Assembly: GCA_052386745.1 (NCBI GenBank)
Contig: JBQTJW010000010.1
Location: 1-61,468 of the forward strand
Direction: 5' to 3'
Origin: Panacagrimonas sp052386745
Lineage (GTDB): Bacteria > Pseudomonadota > Gammaproteobacteria > Nevskiales > Nevskiaceae
Length of the DNA stretch: 61,468 bases
Shown: in pieces, positions 8,148-16,452 of the stretch
How the letters are laid out: each line of letters begins with the position of its first letter
Numbering within the stretch: the stretch's first letter is position 1
The notes under the pieces: model-generated
Told to the model about the DNA's origin: nothing
Databases searched by the model: none
Seen by the model: the letters and a program-made list of their open reading frames with translations, nothing else
Translations under genes and position numbers: made by a program

Positions 8148-8171
8148 GGGCCACAGCGTCAAAAGAGGTCG

Positions 8172-8208
8172 GGCTCGACTTTCCTGACCTCAGCAAATAG
8201 TTCGAGCC
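8172..8208. repeat. Copy 2 of the 37-bp palindromic intergenic element
   Basis: It has the same GGCTCGA/TCGAGCC ends as the copy at 7295-7331 and 29 of 37 identical bases. Each copy precedes a GNAT gene, suggesting a tandem duplication of gene plus leader, or a shared operator. Confidence 0.7.
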
Positions 8209-8258
8209 TTGCCAATTGATCAAATTCTCGGAAGGGTGATCCAAGAAAGAGGACAAGC

Positions 8259-8399
8259 ATGACAATGCCGACGATCAAGTCCGCCACGACCGCCGATGAG
8301 GAGGCCGTCATTGCGGCCCTGACCCTCGTATTCAGCACCGACCCGGCTGACCGCTGGATGTATCCCGACCCGCATCAGTACCGACCGTCTACGCCATGA
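8259..8399 (+). pseudogene. Truncated GNAT N-acetyltransferase (first 46 codons)
   Basis: The frame starts with MTMPTIKSATTADEEAVIAA and continues LTLVFSTDPADRWMYPDPHQY, the N terminus of a well-known GNAT subfamily. After HQY the homology stops and a TGA follows six codons later. The rest of the gene is missing, and an IS110-type transposase remnant lies in its place on the opposite strand. The simplest reading is that the gene was cut by an insertion sequence that has since decayed. It is preceded by GAAAGAGGA, a usable ribosome site. Confidence 0.75.
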
Positions 8400-8411
8400 T
8401 CTGCTGTCTAC

Positions 8412-8820
8412 TCATGCGCAACCGTTGTGGGGTCTTCTACTGCTGCGCTGCTTGCTGCGTCCCGATCGGGTGGCCATCGCCGCCTGATCGGGGTCAAACA
8501 CGGTGCCGTGCTTCGAGGTGGCCCAGGCGATGCACGCGACCTTGTTGGCCAGGGCACAGGTTGATTGGTTGTGATTACTTCTTGCCCTGAGCGCGAGCGC
8601 CCATCGCCGCAGGGCATTGAGCGGTTGGCCTGCCCGCTGGAGTTGTCCGGCCCTGAGCAGCACGGCGTGGGCGCCGTGGGTCAGCAGCATCCTCGCGTAG
8701 CGATCACCGCGTTTGCTGATGCCACCGAGCTTGCGTACGGTGCCGCTGGAATGCTCTCGCGGTGTCAGGTCCAGCCACGAGGCCGGCTGCCGGCCGTCGA
8801 GGCTCCTGCTGGATTGCGGC
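8412..8820 (-). mobile_element. Remnant of an IS110-family transposase (C-terminal part)
   Basis: The minus-strand frame contains ASWLDLTPREHSSG, then GGISKRGDRYARMLLTHGAHAVL, and later HNQSTCALANKVACIAWA. These are the signatures of the C-terminal domain of IS110/IS116/IS902 transposases. Only about 120 of the usual 330-350 residues remain; the N-terminal DEDD catalytic domain is absent. The right edge runs up to the rpsT terminator and the left edge abuts the truncated GNAT gene. It cannot transpose by itself. Exact element ends are not visible. Confidence 0.8.
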
Positions 8821-8842
8821 CGCTGAAGAACGGGCCGCACAA

Positions 8843-8869
8843 ACAAAAAGCGCGGGCAGGTGCCCGCGC
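8843..8869 (-). terminator. Rho-independent terminator of rpsT
   Basis: A perfect nine-base-pair stem GCGCGGGCA/TGCCCGCGC (8850-8869) with a two-base centre is followed, on the minus strand, by TTTTTG (8844-8849). Confidence 0.9.
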
Positions 8870-8889
8870 CTGGAACGCCGTCGAGAAAC

Positions 8890-9153
8890 TCAGGCGAGCG
8901 CGTTGATCCGCGCAGTCAGGCGGCTCTTGTGACGAGCGGCCTTGTTCTTGTGGATCATGCCGCGGTCGGCGTAACGATCGATCACGGGCACCATGTCGGC
9001 GTAGGCGGCCAGGGCGGCAGCCTTGTCCTTGGCTTCAACGGCCTTGACGACCTTCTTGATGGTGGTGCGGATCATCGAACGCTGACCGGCATTGCGGGCG
9101 CGGGCCTCGACGGCTTGGCGGGCGCGCTTTTTCGCGCTGGCGGTGTTGGCCAA
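8890..9153 (-). CDS. rpsT: 30S ribosomal protein S20, TTG start
   Basis: S20 binds 16S rRNA in the small subunit. The 87-residue protein reads (M)ANTASAKKRARQ and ends RLTARINALA, both standard. The codon before ANTASAKKR is TTG, preceded by AGGAG with a seven-base gap. An upstream in-frame ATG at 9177 would add eight non-conserved residues and overlap the ribosome site, so TTG is the start. E. coli rpsT also starts with UUG, where the weak codon serves autoregulation. It is transcribed divergently from murJ. Confidence 0.95.
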   Translation of the reverse strand: MANTASAKKRARQAVEARARNAGQRSMIRTTIKKVVKAVEAKDKAAALAAYADMVPVIDRYADRGMIHKNKAARHKSRLTARINALA

Positions 9154-9251
9154 AAGTAAGCTCCTGAAGAATTCCAAACAGACTGAAGTGACGTGGGTTT
9201 TCCGGCGAAGGACCGCGAAATGCGCGAATCACTGCCGAAAAAAAGCGCGGT

Positions 9252-9280
9252 AGTATTGAGAGGCGCGCCCACCTTGTCAA
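9252..9280 (-). promoter_or_regulatory. Sigma-70 promoter of rpsT
   Basis: On the minus strand a consensus TTGACA (9275-9280) and AATACT (9252-9257) are spaced by 17 bases, about 95 bases before the rpsT start. The transcript would have a leader of roughly 90 bases. Confidence 0.65.
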
Positions 9281-9318
9281 CGCTCGCAAAGCCTGCGGGC
9301 CGCGCCGCCACTCTCTCC

Positions 9319-10869
9319 ATGTCTTCATCCAGATTACTGAAATCGACGGGCATCGTCGGCCTGATGACGTTGCTGTCGCGCGTCCTCGGATTCGTGCGCG
9401 ACATCCTCTTTGCCGCCGCATTCGGCGCCGGTCCTGCCATGGACGTGTTCCTGCTCGCGCTGAAGATTCCCAACTTCGGCCGGCGCGTGTTTGCCGAAGG
9501 GGCGCTGTCGCAGGCCTTTGTCCCGGTGTTCACCGAGGTGAAGGCCAAGGGCACGCACGAGGAGGTGCGCCAACTGTTCGACGTGGTGGCCGGCACGCTC
9601 GGCACGGTGCTGGCGGTCGTCACCCTCGTGGGCTGCCTGGGCGCGCCCCTGCTGGTGTGGATCTTCGCGCCCGGAATCGCCAGCGACCCGGTGCGCCATG
9701 ACCTGGCCGCGGAGCTGCTGCGCTGGACCTTTCCCTACCTGATGCTGATCTCGCTCACGGCGCTCGGCGGCGGCGTGCTCAACACCTACGGCCGCTTCGC
9801 GGTGCCGGCGATCACGCCGGTGATCCTCAACCTGTGCCTGATCGGCACCGTGTTCATCGACGCCAATTCCGTGCGCGTGCTGGCGGTGGCGGTGTTCGTG
9901 GCGGGCATCATCCAGCTGCTGTTCCAGCTGCCCTGGCTGGCGCGCGTGGGCTTGTGGCCGCGCCCGCGCTGGGGCGGGTCGGACGAGCGCGTGCGCCGTA
10001 TTGTCAGGCTGATGGCGCCGATCGTGTTCGGGTCGTCGGTCGCGCAGATCAGCCTGCTGCTGGACACGGTGATTGCCTCGCTGCTGTTCGCCGGCAGCCT
10101 CAGCTGGCTGTACTACGCCGACCGGCTGATGGAGTTCCCGCTGGGCATCTTCTCCATTGCGGTGGCCACGGTGGTCTTGCCGAGTCTTGCGGCCCAGCAC
10201 GTGGCGCAGTCGACCGAACGCTTCAGCGCCACGCTGGACTGGGCGCTGCGCGTGATGCTGCTGCTGGGCGTGCCGGCCACCGCCGCCCTGATCCTGTTGG
10301 CCGGCCCGCTGGTGAGCACGCTGTTCCTGCATGGTGAATTTAGCGTCCACGACCTGGATATGACGCGCTGGGCGCTGATGGCCTATGCCTTCGCATTTCT
10401 GGGCATCTCCTTGGTCAAGGTGCTGATCCCGGCGTTCTACGCGCGCCAGCAGACGGCCGTGCCGATGCGCTACGGCATCGTCTCGCTGGTGGCCGGCATG
10501 GCCACCAGCGTCAGCCTGGTCGGCCTGTGCCTGTGGCAGCACCTGCCGGCGCCGCACGTGGCGGTGGCGTCGGCCACGTCGGCCAGCTCCCTGCTCAACG
10601 CGGGGCTGCTGTACCGGCGCCTGCGCCGCGACGGCATCTTCAACCCGCGTCCCGGCTGGGGCCGCTACTTCGTCCAGCTCGGGCTGGCGGTTGGCGTAAT
10701 GAGCGCGCTGCTCTGGTTCGGCGCGGGCCCGCTGCAGGGCTGGACCGAGGCCACCCTGCACGCGCGCGTGCTGCGCCTGGCCAGCCTCATCGGTGCTGCC
10801 GCGGCCACTTACTTCGCCTTGCTCTGGCTGGCGGGCGTGCGGCTGTCGGTTTTCCGCATGCAGGCGTGA
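9319..10869 (+). CDS. murJ: Lipid II flippase MurJ (MviN)
   Basis: MurJ moves lipid II across the inner membrane for peptidoglycan synthesis. The 516-residue protein begins MSSSRLLKSTGIVGLMTLLSR, followed by RVLGFVRDILFAAAFG, the canonical start, and shows about 14 hydrophobic segments to the end. The conserved NFGRRVFAEGALSQAF block near residue 50 forms part of the central cavity. The ATG at 9319 matches the family; an upstream in-frame ATG at 9193 would add 42 unrelated residues. ribF follows in the same direction after 35 bases. Confidence 0.95.
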   Translation: MSSSRLLKSTGIVGLMTLLSRVLGFVRDILFAAAFGAGPAMDVFLLALKIPNFGRRVFAEGALSQAFVPVFTEVKAKGTHEEVRQLFDVVAGTLGTVLAVVTLVGCLGAPLLVWIFAPGIASDPVRHDLAAELLRWTFPYLMLISLTALGGGVLNTYGRFAVPAITPVILNLCLIGTVFIDANSVRVLAVAVFVAGIIQLLFQLPWLARVGLWPRPRWGGSDERVRRIVRLMAPIVFGSSVAQISLLLDTVIASLLFAGSLSWLYYADRLMEFPLGIFSIAVATVVLPSLAAQHVAQSTERFSATLDWALRVMLLLGVPATAALILLAGPLVSTLFLHGEFSVHDLDMTRWALMAYAFAFLGISLVKVLIPAFYARQQTAVPMRYGIVSLVAGMATSVSLVGLCLWQHLPAPHVAVASATSASSLLNAGLLYRRLRRDGIFNPRPGWGRYFVQLGLAVGVMSALLWFGAGPLQGWTEATLHARVLRLASLIGAAAATYFALLWLAGVRLSVFRMQA

Positions 10870-10904
10870 AGGGCTCGCGCAGCGCCGGCCGATATACTTG
10901 CGCG

Positions 10905-11846
10905 ATGACTGAGCCCCTGCGCATCGAGTTGGTCCGCGGACTGCACAACCTGCGCGAGCGGCACCGCGGCTGCGTCATGACCGTGGGAAAGTTCGACGGC
11001 GTGCATCGCGGCCACCAGGCACTGCTGCGGCAGACCAGCGAACACGCGCGCCGGCTCGGCGTGCCGGCCACGGTGCTGAGCTTCGACCCTTCGCCGCGCG
11101 AATTCTTCGCGCCCGACAAGGCGCCGCCGCGCATCAGTACCCTGCGCGACAAGCTGCTGGCACTCCAGCGCTGCGGCATCGAGCGGCTGGTGCTAGCGCG
11201 CTTCAACCAGCGCATGGCGCGCATTCCGCCAGCCGATTTCCTGGAGGACATCCTCCTGCGCCGGCTGGGCGCCAGATTGCTGGTGGTGGGCGACGATCTG
11301 CGTTTCGGCCGCAACCGCGCCGGCGACATCCAGTACCTGCTGAGCCGTGCCACCGAGCTGGACTACGCCGTGGTGGCCGTGGACACGGTGCAGGTGGAAG
11401 GCGACCGATGCAGTTCCAGCGCGGTGCGCGAGGCGCTGGCGGGCTGCGACTTTCCGCGCAGCGAGCGCCTGCTGGGCCATCCCTACATCGTCACCGGGCG
11501 CGTGCGCAGGGGGTTGCAGCTGGGTCGCACGCTGGACATGCCCACCGCCAACATCTCGATCCGCAAGCGCCTGGCCGTACCCCTGGGCGTATTTGCCGTG
11601 GTCGGACATTGCGGGGGGCGCTCCTGGCCGGGCGTGGCCAGCCTGGGCGTTCGCCCCACCCTCGGGCTCACCCAGTGCCTGCTGGAAACGCACCTGTTCG
11701 ACACCAACGTGGACCTGTACGGGCGCGTGCTGGAAGTCGAGTTCCGGCACTACCTGCGGCCAGAGCTGCGCTTCGGGTCGCTTGAAACTTTGAAGCAGCA
11801 GATGCACGCCGACGCGAGCGACGCCCGGCGATTGCTGAATTCCTGA
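10905..11846 (+). CDS. ribF: Bifunctional riboflavin kinase / FAD synthetase
   Basis: RibF phosphorylates riboflavin to FMN and adenylates FMN to FAD. The 313-residue protein has the N-terminal nucleotidyltransferase domain (GKFDGVHRGHQALL near residue 26, SSSAVREAL near 168) and the C-terminal kinase domain with GRTLDMPTANI near 207. The ATG at 10905 matches the family start. It sits between murJ and ileS in the common murJ-ribF-ileS-lspA-ispH order; ileS begins 17 bases after its stop. Confidence 0.95.
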   Translation: MTEPLRIELVRGLHNLRERHRGCVMTVGKFDGVHRGHQALLRQTSEHARRLGVPATVLSFDPSPREFFAPDKAPPRISTLRDKLLALQRCGIERLVLARFNQRMARIPPADFLEDILLRRLGARLLVVGDDLRFGRNRAGDIQYLLSRATELDYAVVAVDTVQVEGDRCSSSAVREALAGCDFPRSERLLGHPYIVTGRVRRGLQLGRTLDMPTANISIRKRLAVPLGVFAVVGHCGGRSWPGVASLGVRPTLGLTQCLLETHLFDTNVDLYGRVLEVEFRHYLRPELRFGSLETLKQQMHADASDARRLLNS

Positions 11847-11863
11847 AACCAGAAGCGACGATC

Positions 11864-14701
11864 GTGGATTACAAGAACACCCTCAACCTGCCGGAAACCG
11901 CGTTCCCGATGCAGGCCAACCTCGCCAAGCGCGAGCCCGAAACCCTGGCGCGCTGGGAGGCCGACGGGCTGTACGCGCAGGTGCAGGCCGCCACCGCCGG
12001 CAACGCGCCCTACCGCTTCGTGGACGGCCCGCCGTACGCCAACGGCGACATCCACATCGGCCACGCCGTCAACAAGGTGCTGAAGGACATCATCGTGAAA
12101 TCGCGGCGGCTCGACGGCCGTCACGCGCCCTTCGTGCCGGGCTGGGATTGCCATGGCCTGCCGATCGAGCTCCAGGTTGAAAAGAAATTCGGAAAGGTGG
12201 GCGAGAAACTCAATGCCGCCGAGTTCCGCGCCCGCTGCCGCGAGTACGCCCACGAGCAGATCGGCCGCCAGCGCGAGGACTTCAAGCGCCTGGGCGTGCT
12301 GGCCGACTGGCAGCGCCCATACCTGACGATGGACCCGCTGTTCGAGGCCGAGCAGCTGCGCTGCCTGGCCCGGATCGTGGATCGCGGCCACGTGGTGCGC
12401 GGCTTCAAGCCGGTGCACTGGTGCCTGGATTGCGGCTCCTCGCTGGCCGAGGCCGAGGTGGAGTACGAGGACAAGAAGTCCTTCGCCATCGACGTGAAGT
12501 TCCTGGCGGCCGACGTGGCCGACCTCGCGCAGCGCTTCGGCGTTGCGAACGCCGACGGTGCGGGTTTCGTCATCTGGACCACCACGCCGTGGACCCTGCC
12601 GGCCAACCAGGCCATCGCGATCAACCGCAGCCTGCGCTATGCGCTGGTGCGCATGGCGCGCGCGGGGCTGGTGGTGCTGGCCGCCGACATGGTCGAGGCC
12701 ATTGCCCGGCGCTGGGACGACAGCGCGCAGGTCATCGCAACCGTCGAGGGCGCGGCGCTGGAAGGGGCGAAGGCGCGGCATCCGTTCGCGGAGCGGGTGG
12801 TGCCCGTCATCTGCGGCGAGCACGTCACGCTCGAAGCCGGCACGGGGCTGGTGCACACCGCGCCGGCGCACGGCGTCGAGGATTACGTGGTGGGCGGCCA
12901 GTACGGCCTGCCGGTGGACAACCCGGTGCAGTCCAGCGGCCTCTACACGGCGAACACGCCGCTGGTGGCCGGGATGCACGTGCGCAAGGTGGAGGAGGTC
13001 ATCCTGGCGGCGCTGGACGAGCGCGGCGCGCTGGTGCGCAAGGCCTCGCTCACGCACAGCTTTCCGCATTGCTGGCGCCACAAGACGCCGCTGATCTTCC
13101 GCGCCACGCCGCAGTGGTTCATCTCCATGGATGCGCGCGAACTGCGTCCGCAGGCGCTCAAGGCCATCGCGCAAACCCAGTGGATTCCCGGTTGGGGCGA
13201 GGCGCGCATCCGCGAGATGGTGGCCGGCCGGCCGGACTGGTGCATCTCGCGCCAGCGCACCTGGGGCGTGCCGATGGCGGTGTTCGTGCACCGCGCGCGC
13301 CAGGAACTGCATCCCGAAACCGCCGCGCTGCTGGGACGCATCGCGGACCGCGTGGAGCGCGAAGGGCTGGAAGCCTGGTTCGGTTCCGCGCCGGCCGACT
13401 GGGGCGTGGACGAGGGCGAGTACGAGAAGTGCACCGACACGCTCGACGTCTGGTTCGACTCCGGCGTGGTGCACCAGTGTTCGTTCAAGGCGCTGGAACC
13501 CGGGACGCTCGACGCGCACGGCAACGCGCCGGTGGGCGACCTGTACCTGGAAGGCTCCGACCAGCATCGCGGCTGGTTCCAGTCGTCCCTGCTCACCAGC
13601 ACCGCCATGCACGGCCGCGCGCCGTATCGCGCGGTGCTCACGCACGGTTTCACCGTGGACGAGCAGGGCCGCAAGATGTCCAAGTCGCTCGGCAACGTCG
13701 TGGCGCCGCAGCAGGTCACCAAGACCCTGGGCGCGGACGTGCTGCGGCTGTGGGTAGCGGCCAGCGATTATTCCGGCGAGATTGCCATCTCCGACAAGCT
13801 GCTGACGCGCATGGCCGACGCCTACCGGCGCATCCGCAATACCGCGCGCTTCCTGCTGGGCAACCTGCACGGCTTCGATCCGCGGACCGATACTGTGGCG
13901 CCGGCGCAGATGGTGGCCATCGACCGCTGGGCCGTGTCGCAGGCGCAGGCCCTGCAGCTGGAACTGCGCAAGGCCTACGACGACTGCGCGTTCCACGTGG
14001 TCTACCAGAAGCTGCACAACTACTGCGTGGTGGACCTGGGCGGCTGCTACCTGGACATCCTGAAGGATCGCCTCTACACGACCGGCGCCAGAAGCCTGCC
14101 GCGACGATCGGCGCAGACGGCGATGTGGCACCTCCTGCAGGCGCTGGTGCGCTGGATTGCGCCGGTGCTCTCGTTCACGGCAGACGAGATCTGGCAGCTC
14201 ATGCCGGGGAACAGTGTGGGCGTGGGCGTGGGCGCGGGCTCGGTTTTCGCGCAGCGCTGGCACGCGTTTCCCGCGGACCATACTGGCGTGGACGCGCCCG
14301 ACTGGACGCAGCTGCTCGCCGCGCGCGAATGCGTGCGCAAGGCCCTGGAACAGTTGCGCGCGGCCGGCCGGATCGGCTCCGGCCTGAACGCGGACGTGCG
14401 CCTGTTCGCCGATGGCTCGCTGCTGGCGGCACTCCAAGGCCTGGGGTCCGAGCTGCGCTTCTGGTTCCTGACCTCGGAGGCCAGCGTCGCGGCGGGCAGC
14501 GAGGCGCCCGCGGACGCGCAGCGCTTCGAGCTGGAAGGCGGCGGCGTGCTGAGCCTGGTGGCGTCGCCGTCCGTCCACGCCAAGTGCGAACGCTGCTGGC
14601 ACCAGCGGTCGGACGTGGGCGCGCACGCCGCGCACCCGGCGCTGTGCGGCCGTTGCGTGGACAATGTGGAGGGTGCGGGTGAGGTTCGGCACTTTGTCTG
14701 A
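11864..14701 (+). CDS. ileS: Isoleucyl-tRNA synthetase
   Basis: IleS charges tRNA-Ile and edits misactivated valine in its CP1 domain. The 945-residue protein starts at a GTG and reads DYKNTLNLPETAFPMQANL. The class I HIGH motif (GDIHIGHAVNK) lies near residue 64 and KMSKS near 604. The C terminus holds a zinc site with CERCW and CGRC pairs. This is the bacterial type expected to be sensitive to mupirocin, by family. It is followed by lspA after 33 bases, the typical pairing. Confidence 0.97.
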   Translation: MDYKNTLNLPETAFPMQANLAKREPETLARWEADGLYAQVQAATAGNAPYRFVDGPPYANGDIHIGHAVNKVLKDIIVKSRRLDGRHAPFVPGWDCHGLPIELQVEKKFGKVGEKLNAAEFRARCREYAHEQIGRQREDFKRLGVLADWQRPYLTMDPLFEAEQLRCLARIVDRGHVVRGFKPVHWCLDCGSSLAEAEVEYEDKKSFAIDVKFLAADVADLAQRFGVANADGAGFVIWTTTPWTLPANQAIAINRSLRYALVRMARAGLVVLAADMVEAIARRWDDSAQVIATVEGAALEGAKARHPFAERVVPVICGEHVTLEAGTGLVHTAPAHGVEDYVVGGQYGLPVDNPVQSSGLYTANTPLVAGMHVRKVEEVILAALDERGALVRKASLTHSFPHCWRHKTPLIFRATPQWFISMDARELRPQALKAIAQTQWIPGWGEARIREMVAGRPDWCISRQRTWGVPMAVFVHRARQELHPETAALLGRIADRVEREGLEAWFGSAPADWGVDEGEYEKCTDTLDVWFDSGVVHQCSFKALEPGTLDAHGNAPVGDLYLEGSDQHRGWFQSSLLTSTAMHGRAPYRAVLTHGFTVDEQGRKMSKSLGNVVAPQQVTKTLGADVLRLWVAASDYSGEIAISDKLLTRMADAYRRIRNTARFLLGNLHGFDPRTDTVAPAQMVAIDRWAVSQAQALQLELRKAYDDCAFHVVYQKLHNYCVVDLGGCYLDILKDRLYTTGARSLPRRSAQTAMWHLLQALVRWIAPVLSFTADEIWQLMPGNSVGVGVGAGSVFAQRWHAFPADHTGVDAPDWTQLLAARECVRKALEQLRAAGRIGSGLNADVRLFADGSLLAALQGLGSELRFWFLTSEASVAAGSEAPADAQRFELEGGGVLSLVASPSVHAKCERCWHQRSDVGAHAAHPALCGRCVDNVEGAGEVRHFV

Positions 14702-14734
14702 CCTCGCGCACGGGCCGAACGGAGTGAGCCGCTG

Positions 14735-15226
14735 ATGGGTTTCCAATATCGAAACGTGCACTGGCTGTGGCTGGCCGCGGCGGTGATGGTGGCCGACCAG
14801 ATCAGCAAGCAGCTGGTCATCCGCGAGATCGACCGCTTCGATTCCATCGCCGTGGTGCCCATGCTGAACCTGGTGCACATGCACAACACCGGCGCCGCGT
14901 TTTCGATGATGAACCAGATGCCGCCTTGGTTCTTCGTGCTGCTGGGCGTGGGTGTGGCCATCGGCATCCTGGTGTGGCTGCGGCGCAACCCCAGCGGGCA
15001 GCGGCTGGTGGCGGCGGGCCTGTCGCTGATTCTCGGCGGCGCGCTGGGCAACGTGATCGACCGCGTGCGCCTGGGCCATGTCACCGACTTCGTGGATTTC
15101 TACGTGGGCAACTGGCACTTCGCCGCCTTCAACGTGGCGGACGCCGCCATCACCGTGGGCGCTGGCCTGCTCCTGCTGGACATGCTGCTGGACTCGCGGC
15201 GCAGGCCGCCTGCGGTGAAAGCCTGA
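14735..15226 (+). CDS. lspA: Prolipoprotein signal peptidase (signal peptidase II)
   Basis: LspA removes the signal peptide of lipid-modified prolipoproteins in the inner membrane. The 163-residue protein has four hydrophobic segments and both catalytic aspartate motifs: NTGAAFS upstream, NVIDRVRLGHVTDFVDFY downstream. VADQISKQL near residue 20 is the conserved first motif. Its stop overlaps the ispH start (TGATG), so the two are probably translationally coupled. Confidence 0.96.
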   Translation: MGFQYRNVHWLWLAAAVMVADQISKQLVIREIDRFDSIAVVPMLNLVHMHNTGAAFSMMNQMPPWFFVLLGVGVAIGILVWLRRNPSGQRLVAAGLSLILGGALGNVIDRVRLGHVTDFVDFYVGNWHFAAFNVADAAITVGAGLLLLDMLLDSRRRPPAVKA

Positions 15227-16173
15227 TGGACATTCTGCTCGCCAACCCCCGCGGTTTCTGTGCCGGCGTGGACCGCGCCATCGACATCGTGGAGCGCGCG
15301 CTGGACGTGCTCGGCGCGCCCATCTACGTGCGCCACGAGGTGGTGCACAACCGCTTCGTGGTGGAGAACCTGCGCCTCAAGGGCGCGGTGTTCGTGGAGG
15401 AGATCGACGAGATCCCCTCCGGCGCCACCTGCATCTTCTCCGCGCACGGCGTGTCGCAGGCGGTGCGCGCCGCCGCGGCCGCGCGCAAGCTCACCGTGTT
15501 CGACGCGACCTGCCCGCTGGTCACCAAGGTGCACATCGAGGTCAAGCGCTATTCGCGCGAGGCGCGCGAGGTGGTGCTGATCGGCCACGCCGGCCACCCC
15601 GAGGTGGAAGGCACCATGGGCCAGTTCGACGTGTCGCAGGGCGGGCGCATCCACCTGGTCGAGACCCCCGACGACGTGTCGCGGCTGGACGTGCATCGCC
15701 GCGACCATATGGCCTACGTCACCCAGACCACGCTGTCGATGGACGATACCGCCCTGGTCATCGACGCCCTGCGCCAGCGCTTCCCGCTGATCCTGGGGCC
15801 GCGCAAGGACGACATCTGCTACGCCACCACCAACCGCCAGGACGCGGTGAAGGAACTGGCCGCCAAGTGCGATGCGCTGCTGGTGGTGGGTTCGCGCAAC
15901 AGTTCCAACTCCAACCGCCTGCGCGAATTGTCCGAGACCCACGGCACGCCGGCCTACCTCATCGACGGCCCGGACGACATCCGCCCGGAATGGGTGGAGG
16001 GCCGCCGCTGCGTTGGCGTCACCGCCGGCGCCAGCGCGCCCGAGGTGCTGGTGAAACAGGTCGTGGCCCGGCTCCAGGCCTTCGGCGGCGTACAGGCGAT
16101 CGATCTGCCGGGGCGCACGGAAAGCATCGTGTTCGCCCTGCCGCCCGCCCTGCGCAAGGCGGTGAAAACCTAG
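15226..16173 (+). CDS. ispH: 4-hydroxy-3-methylbut-2-enyl diphosphate reductase
   Basis: IspH is the last enzyme of the MEP isoprenoid pathway and makes IPP and DMAPP with a [4Fe-4S] cluster. The 315-residue protein starts MDILLANPRGFCAGVDRAID. The three cluster cysteines are seen in GFCAGV, DATCPLV and DDICYATTNRQ. The start at 15226 overlaps the lspA stop. It supplies the building blocks that IspB, at the left of the window, uses for ubiquinone. Confidence 0.97.
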   Translation: MDILLANPRGFCAGVDRAIDIVERALDVLGAPIYVRHEVVHNRFVVENLRLKGAVFVEEIDEIPSGATCIFSAHGVSQAVRAAAAARKLTVFDATCPLVTKVHIEVKRYSREAREVVLIGHAGHPEVEGTMGQFDVSQGGRIHLVETPDDVSRLDVHRRDHMAYVTQTTLSMDDTALVIDALRQRFPLILGPRKDDICYATTNRQDAVKELAAKCDALLVVGSRNSSNSNRLRELSETHGTPAYLIDGPDDIRPEWVEGRRCVGVTAGASAPEVLVKQVVARLQAFGGVQAIDLPGRTESIVFALPPALRKAVKT

Positions 16174-16360
16174 TTGCGGGCGCGGGCTGGGGTACCGCGC
16201 CTTGCATCGCCTTGGCTTTGGTGGTGTCGCGAGGTACCGCCGGGCGACCCGTCCGGTAGTGCTTCGGAAGCTGCGTGACCGGCCCCGATCGTGCAATTTT
16301 CACAGGGATTCCGCCGCGCTTCCAGGGGCTGTCCGGAGGCACGATGGAAAGCATGCTATG

Positions 16361-16369
16361 TGCTAGAAT
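16361..16369 (+). promoter_or_regulatory. Extended -10 promoter candidate for gyrA
   Basis: TGC-TAGAAT fits an extended -10 box (TGnTATAAT), about 84 bases before the gyrA start. No good -35 box is seen. The rest of the 279-base gap between ispH and gyrA holds no gene that I can support. Confidence 0.4.
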
Positions 16370-16452
16370 TTGCTCGCATTTAGCCCACCTGCCAAACCCC
16401 TACAAAACCTCTGACCCGGCCCCGTCTTTTCTGCGGCCAATAGGGCTTGTTG

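Noticed and set aside
11750..15118. 1122-codon minus-strand frame
   Set aside because: It lies opposite ileS and lspA, which carry complete catalytic motifs; long antisense frames are expected at this GC content.
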